The notes under the pieces were generated by a model, which made no database searches, was not told where the DNA came from, and saw only the letters and a program-made list of their open reading frames with translations. From contig JBOZIK010000001.1 in NCBI GenBank assembly GCA_051453625.1, positions 102,304,831-102,368,830 of the forward strand: a stretch of DNA of 64,000 bases, read 5' to 3'. Below, piece after piece: positions 56,495 through 64,000 of this stretch; position 1 is the stretch's first letter; each line of letters begins with the position of its first letter. The stretch is from Welwitschia mirabilis. Taxonomy: Eukaryota > Gnetophyta > Gnetopsida > Welwitschiales. A program made the translations under genes and the position numbers.

Positions 56495-57780
56495 ATGAGT
56501 AATCCATCTAATAGTTTTTCCACCAGTCATCTATCCATGTTTGATGGGTTAAACTATACATACTGGAAAGCTAGAATAAGAATTTTTCTTAGATCTTTAG
56601 ACATTGATATAAAAGAAGTTGTCTATAAAGGTTATTTTGTGCTATGTTATCAAAAACAGATGTTAACAGTAATACCACTTTAGTTCCCAAATCCTGAGAT
56701 CAATAGATTACCACTGATAAAACCAAAGCCACCAAAGATGTCCATGCTCTTAATGTAATATTTTGTGCAGTCTATGTAGATAAGGTTAAATGTATAGTGA
56801 ATTGTAATTATACTAAAAAGGCTTGGGATATTCTTGAGGTAGCACACAAAGGAACTTTAATCGTAAAGTAAGCAAAACTTCAAATTCTTATTTTTAAATT
56901 TGAAGATATCCATATAGATAAGGAGGATACTTTGCAAGAATTCTTTTCAAGACTCACTGATATTGTAAACTCTATGACAAGCCTTAAAGAATGGTTGGAT
57001 GAATAAAAGGTGGTTATAAAGGTATTAAGATCTCTACCAAAGAGATTTAAATCAAAGATCATAGCCATCAACTAGACCAATAACATAAATGCAATGGCAC
57101 TGGAAGAGCTACAAGGTAATCTACAAACCTATGAACATAAATTTATTAAATATAAGAAGCAAGGTATTACCTTGAAATATGTTTAGGAAGAATACAGATC
57201 TGAAAGGTCAGATGAGGACTTAGATGATGATAAAGTGGCTCTCCTAGCAAGAAGATTTAGGAAGTTTCTACATAAAAAGAAAAAAGAAGGTGAGACAAGT
57301 AGAAACTCAAAAAGAAGTCATCTGAAATACAAAAAGGAGCAAGAAAAAGGTAAATAAATCCAATGCTACTCATGCAAAGGATTTGGTCATATAGCAAATG
57401 AGTGCCCAAACACAAAAAGAGATAACAGGAAAACAAGGAATCCCTATTTTATTGTAAGATGGGATAATGAGAATGATGATAACAGTAGTTTAGTTCAAGA
57501 GTTAGACAGAGACAAAAGATTATCCTTCATGGTGATTATGCCTTATCTCAAAAACCTACCTAGAATATTAGAGTCTGATAACTTGGACATAATTGATGAA
57601 GAAGAGAATGAGCTAGAGGATATGTTTCATGAGCTATATGAAGAATATGAAAAGCTAGCAAAAAGGATAAACAATCTTAACAAAGTAGTAAAGTATCTTA
57701 TCAAAGAGAAAGAGAAAATATAAATGAAGTACAATATGCTAAATTCTGACAACACCAATCTCTTTTAATAGGTAAAAGAT
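56495..57780 (+). pseudogene. Sirevirus-like gag, copy 3
   Basis: Most complete gag. Start MSNPSNSFSTSHLSMFDGLN and YTYWKARIRIFLRSL; capsid block KKAWDILEVAHKGTL; RLTDIVNSM; VLRSLPKRF. The zinc knuckle CYSCKGFGHIANEC at 57364-57405 is intact (C-x2-C-x4-H-x4-C). It ends with an acidic block and a heptad-type Glu/Lys tail at 57560-57720 (ELYEEYEKLAKRINNLNK). Only a handful of stops (for example after GNCKQ-like lysines near 57355) and one frameshift near 56640 break it. Sirevirus gags share this knuckle plus coiled-coil order. Confidence 0.85.
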
Positions 57781-58334
57781 CTATAATTTATTGTTAATAA
57801 ATTTTCTGGTGATTCTTCTAAGTTAAAACAAATGATTGGAATTTGGAGACCTACTAGAAACAAAATAGGTATTAGTTTCATTTCCTAAAATCCTCATGAA
57901 TAGGTAAATAGGTAATGTAAGTTTACTTCTAGAGCTTCTTGTAATTTTGTGGTAAAATTGGACATTGAAAGTTATTTTGCAATATTAAAAAGTTAATTCT
58001 TTTTTTAGGTTCAGTGAATTCTTTATCATTTAAATTTTTTCCTTAAAAAAGTGTATCACATAAGTCTAATAAGACTAAGTGAATAAGAGCTAATAATCTT
58101 AAAAGTCTTTTAACATAGATAACTCTCAAAGAATCAAGTACAAATAGCTAGTACTTAGGCAGTGGATGCTCAAATAACATGTTGGAAGAAAGATCAAATT
58201 TTTAACACTTAAGAAGTATTGATGGAGAAGATGTTACTTTTAAAAATAATAAAAAGGCAAGAATAGAAGGTATAGGATGCATCAAAGGAGGTAAGTTACC
58301 TAAACTTAATAATGTATTATATGTGAATAGTTTG
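57781..58334 (+). pseudogene. Copia protease region, unit 3
   Basis: A second Cys-rich block lies near 57930-57985 (CKFTSRASCNF, then GKIGH-like text), followed near 58150 by the protease block (counterpart of LDSGCLRHMT in unit 1, here with a lost frame) and by a stretch like GCIKGGKLPKLNN. It parallels unit 1 base for base over long stretches. Cut by the gap at 58335. Confidence 0.65.
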
Positions 58335-58608
58335 NNNNNNNNNNNNNNNNNNNNNNNNNNNNNNNNNNNNNNNNNNNNNNNNNNNNNNNNNNNNNNNNNN
58401 NNNNNNNNNNNNNNNNNNNNNNNNNNNNNNNNNNNNNNNNNNNNNNNNNNNNNNNNNNNNNNNNNNNNNNNNNNNNNNNNNNNNNNNNNNNNNNNNNNNN
58501 NNNNNNNNNNNNNNNNNNNNNNNNNNNNNNNNNNNNNNNNNNNNNNNNNNNNNNNNNNNNNNNNNNNNNNNNNNNNNNNNNNNNNNNNNNNNNNNNNNNN
58601 NNNNNNNN
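58335..58608. other. Assembly gap, 274 N
   Basis: Spans the GAG-pre-integrase region of unit 3. The flanks align to 51795 and about 52065 in unit 1, a spacing of about 270, so the gap size agrees with unit 1 and leaves no room for a pol gene. Confidence 0.9.
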
Positions 58609-58853
58609 ACAACATTCTTATCAATTACAAATGTGAACTAGAGGTTAACTTGTCATTTTCTGACTAATTGTAGGGTGGTCAACTAGATCCATGATTTGGT
58701 CAATCATTATGAAAGCCCGATCGCCCGAATCTCTTTCTATACTATAAACCCACGTCTCGACAGATCGACCTGAGCTTCAACCAGTCAACTAGACTTGATG
58801 GATAACAGTGTGGAAGTACCACTGGTGGACCTGATTTCACTCTTTAAATTGCT
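58609..58853 (+). other. Pol-replacing junction, unit 3
   Basis: Homologous to 52061-52320 in unit 1 (ttaatcaa/ttacaaatgtgaa, tcaactagatccatgat, aaagcccgatcgcc). Contains tcgac words as in the LTR. No pol text. Confidence 0.65.
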
Positions 58854-59164
58854 NNNNNNNNNNNNNNNNNNNNNNNNNNNNNNNNNNNNNNNNNNNNNNN
58901 NNNNNNNNNNNNNNNNNNNNNNNNNNNNNNNNNNNNNNNNNNNNNNNNNNNNNNNNNNNNNNNNNNNNNNNNNNNNNNNNNNNNNNNNNNNNNNNNNNNN
59001 NNNNNNNNNNNNNNNNNNNNNNNNNNNNNNNNNNNNNNNNNNNNNNNNNNNNNNNNNNNNNNNNNNNNNNNNNNNNNNNNNNNNNNNNNNNNNNNNNNNN
59101 NNNNNNNNNNNNNNNNNNNNNNNNNNNNNNNNNNNNNNNNNNNNNNNNNNNNNNNNNNNNNNNN
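58854..59164. other. Assembly gap, 311 N
   Basis: Falls where unit 1 has the start of the extra ORF (about 52320-52640). The size again agrees with unit 1. Confidence 0.9.
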
Positions 59165-60215
59165 TGGCAACCTTAGGCTTAGAGAGCTTAGAAAAATAAT
59201 TTAGCTCTTGAGAAATTAGGATCTTGACTATTTTCTAGATGTTTATAATTCCACCTATCCTTTTCTTACTCATATATTTTATTGTAATGCAACTTATGAT
59301 CATGATTCAGAAACCCTTGAAACCCTTGTTTTAGGAAAGCAGCTGATGGTTACTACAAATCTTATTTCAAATTTGACTGATCTTCTTAAAGATGAATATG
59401 AAGAGTTCTGGCCTCTTTATGATACCATAGAAGATGAGCCTGCAATTACAAGGAAGATCTATGGTAAGACTCACACTTGAAAACACATCATTTTGACTTT
59501 CTTGCTTACACCTAAGTACCATTTTCTTTATTTGATTTTTACTTATCATTTTCTACCATTAATGGGGTGTTGTGATGAGGCCTCTAGCTATAGATTATAT
59601 CTGATGTATATGATAGGGATAGAGTATTCTATTGATGCTTCTGCCATCATACTAAAGAATATGGTCTCTCAGTTGCAGTATCACAGGAATAGGGTCTTAT
59701 CCTACTCTATGTTTATCACAAATTTATGCTGTCGTTTTCATGTACCCTTTCATCCAAATGTTGAAACCCTCTAATTCATGACACACATTAAGCATGTAAC
59801 ACTATCTCATATGTAATATTTCCCCTTTTAATAAGTCCTCAAAGTTATCCTCTCCAAATGAAGCCTCTCCTAATGAGACTCTTTCATACCTGAGATGGAT
59901 TGATTCCGTATCAAACATGTGAAGGAAGCATTCATAGTAGATGGCTATGACATTGCTGATACTTCAGTAGAGGCCACTAGCTTAGTACGCATAGGAGAAG
60001 ATGAAGAAAAAGAATATTAGAAAGAAGATTCTAAAGAAGAAGAAGAAGAAGAGAAAGAGAAATCTGATTAGAGCTTTTATTATGTTTTGCTTATGTGCTT
60101 TTATTTTCTTCTTTGTTATTGAAGTTAAAAGGGAGAGAATTAGTTGTTTATTATTTATTACTTATGCCTGCAAATGTAGTATGCTCTTAATGAGTACTTT
60201 TATTTTGTAATGCTT
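59165..60215 (+). pseudogene. Extra ORF (env-like / putative plant transposon protein), copy 2
   Basis: Same order as copy 1: LRLRELRK-like text, an aromatic block near 59230-59290, then at 59493-59774 SYRLYLMYMIGIEYSIDASA and YHRNRVLSYSMFITNLCCRF, and last at 60001-60210 a very basic Lys/Arg run followed by a hydrophobic segment (FIMFCLCAFIFFFVIEVKRER). The basic run plus about 18 hydrophobic residues looks like a membrane anchor and is kept in both copies. Stops separate the blocks. Function unknown. Confidence 0.55.
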
Positions 60216-60606
60216 ATGTTTAATGAAATCAACATGCACTTAGTTCTATGTTTTCAATTAATATTTCAAATCTTTTTGTGTCATTCATATGAGCTTAACA
60301 TTTTTTAATAATGAATATTAAAGATATTATTATCCCATATTGAAAATGAACTCTAAAATTATTAATGATTAATATGTTAAATGGTTTATGTGATCACATT
60401 ATTCTTTTCATAAATATTATTTTTTTAACTCTCCAAATGTGTACCTTAATTTTTTTTTTTATTTTAGCACAAAATTTAACTTATCAAAATGTCTTCAATT
60501 AATTTTAAAAGGCTTAATATTTTTCAAATAATTATAAGTATGTTGTGAGGGGGAGTTTTTTAAGTCTTAAATATTTATATAACTAACTATATTTTGCCAT
60601 CAATGT

Positions 60607-60619
60607 CAAAGGGGAAGAT
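60607..60619 (+). promoter_or_regulatory. Polypurine tract (unit 3)
   Basis: caaaggggaagat directly before LTR4, typical of the copia (A)AAGGGGGAGAT tract. Confidence 0.7.
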
Positions 60620-61962
60620 TATTAGATTATGTTTTACTAATTCATGTCAAACTAATGTTGTCTGTGTAGCAAATTTTATGTATCTTGTGTAGAAGATGTT
60701 AATCACTTATAGGTTAGATGATGAAGCCATGAATGTTAAAATCTAATTACTAGAAACTTGACAAGGTCACTTACCCTCTTAAGGGATTGACTGGACTTAC
60801 AAGGAGTTGAATGCACCTAGAGCATACTTTTAGAAATGAACTAAATTCAGAGGGGTCACCAAATTTTTGATGGGATCAACCAAACCTGTGATCTTAAGAA
60901 AAGAACTTTTGAACCGATTATCAAGGAGTATACTAGATCATCATAGGATCAACCAAACATCTAAAGGGATTGACTGGACCTAATTTAGAAAATTGGAATA
61001 ATCTTTTATTAGGACTAGTAAGTGACCGAACAAAATTTCGGGTGACTAGATGCAGGTCAACCAGACCTTGAAGGATTAACTAGATGTAAAGCCATAAGAA
61101 ACTAGGGTTACTAAAAACTTTACTCAGGCAACCTGTGTAAGTCACGACATTAGATGGGATTGACCAAACTTTTGAGGGGTCGACCGGCCAAAACGAAATT
61201 AAAATTTTCTATTCATTTTGTATCTATTATGTATCCGTTAGATAGTCATTTTCTAGCCGTTTATAGCCATTGGAAGTGCATTTTCAAATGTAATAAACCC
61301 TAAAAACCTTCCAATATAAATAGTCAAAAGAAAAAAGAACGTTTTTAAATACTTTTTAGACTCTTGATCGAAGGACTGAATATTATGATATCTACTATAG
61401 CATCTTGGCTTTGTATCTTGACCAAGGAAGATCTATTAGCTGTGTTATCTTATATTCAAGGTCAAATAAAGTAATATTTGTGCATCTTGGTACTATTTTA
61501 TCACTATCTTACTTTGTGAAAGGTTGAGACTTAGCCTGCAAAAGTTTGTTCAAAGGTTGAGACTAATCCTAGAAAGATCCATTCAAAGGTTGAGACTAAG
61601 CTTGGAAAAGTCCATTTAAAGGGTGAGACTGAGCTTAGAAAAGTCCATTTGTAAAAGTTACAGGTAAACCTATAATACCTGAAGGAGTAACAAAGATTTA
61701 AATCAAGCTTAGTGATAAGCTGATCATTGAGAGTGGAGTATGAGGTTTCCTGAATTACTATAAATCCTGCGTGCATCTATTTAGTATTTTATGCTTTTAG
61801 TTAGCTTCATTTCTTTGAATAATTTTAGCTTTTCTTTGCATGCACAAATTTATTAGCAAATTATTTTGTATAAGCTTTTGGTATATCGTGACTTTGTTTA
61901 GTTCATTTTGTTTAATTTTTTAAAAGAACCTATTCACACCCCTTGGGATTCTTGATCCTATT
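60620..61962 (+). repeat. LTR4 (3' LTR) of the copia array
   Basis: 1,343 bp, starts TATTAGATTATG and ends ...GATCCTATT. A TATA-like box lies at 61315-61322 and the strongest tcgacc word, ggggtcgaccggcc, near 61177. LINE coding sequence begins right after the 5-bp candidate duplication at 61963-61967. Confidence 0.85.
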
Positions 61963-61963
61963 A

Positions 61964-63650
61964 CTTTCCAATGAGAATTCTTTTAATTCTAGACATGATC
62001 AAACTACTATCTATCTTTCTATTAGACTAGGTATATTTACACCTAATAAGTGGAACATCTATAAGGGCATTCTATGCCATGAAATCTTTAAGAATTGAAG
62101 CCCCTTTATACTTTTAATTTTTACCCCCTGATTTCTTTTAATGGTGTAGGCATTAATTGAAGTCTCCCACTATAAGTCACTTAGCCACTTGGATTTGTCT
62201 ATCATAATCTACTGTAATTCCCTAATGTAAAATATTTATCTTGATTATTTTTAGGACTATAGCTATTTATTGTAGTCCAACATTCTTCCTTAAGAGAGAT
62301 AGTTAGGTGATTCTTGCTGCTTTTAACTAAATCTACCTCCTTTTTTGTGTGAATCATGAGGCTTCTTGAGTTTCCTTAGGCCATGGAGATAAAAATATTC
62401 CACAGCTATCCTAGATTTTCTATTTTTATTTCATCTCTTATTTTTATTTTCTGTGAATAAACTAATTCAATATTAAATTAATTAATGAGATTTCTTAGGG
62501 TATTTTTCTTATAGGAGAACCCTTATCCCATATAATTCCATGAGAGATAATCTATTAGATCTGTTTTCATCTTTTTCTGAGAGCTTAACCTTTTTCAAAG
62601 TATCTTTTATGATAACTTAGTAGCTATTGACCACATTCTCTGTAGTTTCCCATTCTTAAAAGGTTCTATTATTGGGTCTTTCTCTTATCTGAATTTTCAC
62701 ATCATTTGACTCTTTGTATTTTATGGATTTTTAGGTTATTGAGTATCCTATTCTTCCAAAGAGATTGGAAGGGGTTGTACTCCCTCTTTTATTCCTTCTT
62801 CTCCTTGCTTTTCTTAGTTTTCTTGGGAAAATTATAGTGCTTTTCACCCTTTTTTCCTTCTTCTATTTATGATTGTGTCCAAGTTTTTTACAAAAAGAAT
62901 ATGTTTCTTTTTGTTTTTCTTTAATATTAATTAATCATTTTCTACATTCTTTGCTTACATATCCCATTCTCCCATAATGGGAGCATTTCTTTTCTATAAA
63001 AATGCATCTCCTTGAGATGTGTCATGAATTTCCACAAATAGTACATGGAATTGAGAGGTTCTCAGGGGTAACTTTAAAGTTACATATGCCTCATTTAAAT
63101 ATAAAATTTATAGGTAGTATCTCCTTTATGTCTTCTCAGCTCATCCAACTGCAACATCTAGCAAGAACTGACCTTGTCTATTTACTGGTAATTCTATGAA
63201 GCTTAATTAATTAGCCAAACTAGGATGTGATTTTTCTTAGAAGGTCTTCATCCCAAAACTATAGAGGGAACTTATGGATGCAAACCCATATTGGCAATTT
63301 TCTAAAAAGGTTTGGATTTAATTATATACTTGATGTCCATCTGGCTAGAGCGAGTCTTCTCACCTAAAAAATCAAGGTCCTTTCACAATAATCTCATCTC
63401 GATCTCATTTGTTATCTAATTGAAAAAGCACTAATCCTTCTCCATCGCAATAACTTTATCTTTACTAACCTCCATCCATTTTGTTATTACCCATTCTTTG
63501 ATAAGATTAAGCTTGGATCTTGGACTAGATGAAACAAACTTACTAATTAAACTGTATTGGAGTTTCTTCTCTATCTCCAAGCAAGTAGCTTTATCAATAT
63601 CTAAGATTAGGGTTTTTCCATCCTTGGAGAACTAGCTCTTCTCCATTTTG
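61964..63650 (-). pseudogene. L1-type LINE, ORF1 and endonuclease half (5' half)
   Basis: Right to left. ORF1 (about 63650-62880): the DUF4283-like RNA-binding region near 63250-63340 reads NPNLFRKLPIWVCIHKFP and FWDEDLLRKI, then TRSVLARCC near 63160, FKVTPENL near 63065, and zinc knuckles CTICGNS-HISRRC near 63010-63050 (Gly changed to stop) and CSHYGRMGYVSKEC near 62945-62985. Endonuclease (about 62260-61970): LIVGDFN, the catalytic block, then SGGKN, NALIDVPLIRCKYT and SNRKIDSSLIMSRIKR. The reading continues at 47908 with SDHYLI, the last endonuclease catalytic block. Stops and frameshifts throughout. Confidence 0.85.
62270..62880 (-). other. LINE inter-ORF region
   Basis: Between ORF1 knuckles and the first clear endonuclease block. 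The start of the endonuclease (NWRGLG, QETK blocks) should lie here, but I could only read scattered pieces. Confidence 0.35.
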
Positions 63651-64000
63651 GGGAATAAGCCCCTCTTTAAACCCTCAATAAAATCAATGTAGAAGTAACA
63701 ATAAAATTATGCAACTTAACTAAAGAGAGTCTATCTACTGGTTGATATTGCTTCCTACATACCATAGCTTTCTGGAACCAAAACTGCCCTTGCTAATCTG
63801 AAGTCTTCCAAACCCTAGCTTCCTCCTGCACTCCAGATCCACCTCTTTATCAGATAAGAATTCTGTTTTACATATTCATCATTCATGCTTAAAACTTTAA
63901 TTTGGTATCAAAGATAGTATCTTATGGAATGGCTTAATTTCCAAAGTTGATCCTATAAGCCAAGTTCCCTAACTATCAGAAAATCTCTAAGAGTTATGAC
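63651..64000 (-). other. Probable 5' end of the LINE
   Basis: Somewhat less AT-rich than average, with tgcccttgctaatctgaagtcttccaaaccctagcttcctcctgcactccagatccacc at about 63787-63845, which on the minus strand would be a 5' leader ahead of ORF1. Right at the window edge the text ttaatttggtatcaaag resembles a copia primer site, but without a visible LTR before it. Confidence 0.35.

Larger units (their letters stand above)
47909..61962 (+). mobile_element. Tandem Sirevirus-like Ty1/copia array inside a LINE
   Basis: Order: LTR1 - gag - protease - extra ORF - LTR2 - gag (partial) - gap - LTR3 end - gag - protease - extra ORF - LTR4. All parts read on the + strand. The outer flanks are one interrupted LINE, and the five bases beside each end (atttt 47904-47908, acttt 61963-61967) differ by a single C/T, a credible target duplication. 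The three gag copies are clearly diverged from each other, so this is not an assembly duplicate. Integrase, RT and RNase H were not found in either complete unit, although three gaps (50702-51420, 58335-58608, 58854-59164) could hide short parts. Confidence 0.75.

Noticed and set aside
63895-63910. Copia primer-binding site (ttggtatcaaag) near the window edge
   Set aside because: The word matches the initiator-Met site, but no LTR lies to its left, where LINE ORF1 and leader are seen; treated as chance.

Overview
The window is nuclear DNA from a flowering plant, and nearly all of it is decayed transposable elements. The evidence is very low GC, no intact long reading frame, plant-type LTR retrotransposons of both superfamilies, L1-type LINEs, and pieces of plant genes (INO80, NAD-glutamate dehydrogenase, a UBC23/24-type E2). 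I see no bacterial genes, CRISPR array, rRNA gene or intact tRNA gene. The species cannot be named; nothing decides between monocot and dicot. Runs of exactly 100 N mark contig joins of unknown size.

Region 1 (1-6326): fragments of at least three unrelated host genes lie in mixed orientation within about 5 kb: INO80 (-), GDH (+, with introns kept) and a PHO2-like E2 (-). The stretch ends at 6326 in a CACTA-type terminus, preceded by repeated subterminal motifs, that breaks the RNase H of a Ty3/gypsy element. The best reading is the right part of a gene-capturing CACTA transposon (Pack-CACTA).

Region 2 (6327-30539): a nest of Ty3/gypsy elements. Element A (-) runs from its broken RNase H through RT, protease and gag to a tRNA-Asp primer site and a 5' LTR (10810-12049). 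A Tat-like element on the + strand (12050-14677 and 21897-24038) is split by a 7.2-kb minus-strand element with two LTRs and no recognisable pol (14678-21896). A further minus-strand chain (24139-30539) uses one LTR (26928-28141) both as the 5' LTR of one element and the 3' LTR of the next; that next element carries only an env-like/plant-transposon ORF remnant.

Region 3 (30540-43540): very AT-rich relics, namely a possible SINE, an L1-type LINE (-, about 35.0-38.0 kb), two eroded copia LTR ends with initiator-Met primer sites, and a LINE endonuclease relic (+).

Region 4 (43541-64000): a J-domain gene fragment, then one minus-strand LINE cut in two (RT half 45300-47908; endonuclease and ORF1 half 61964-63650) by a 14-kb tandem of Sirevirus-like Ty1/copia elements (47909-61962). 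That tandem has four LTRs, three gag copies, protease relics and two copies of an extra ORF. No integrase, RT or RNase H is seen in either unit, so it looks like a non-autonomous family. The order of events can be read from the nesting: LINE first, copia tandem later; gypsy A first, CACTA later; Tat element first, pol-less gypsy relative later.
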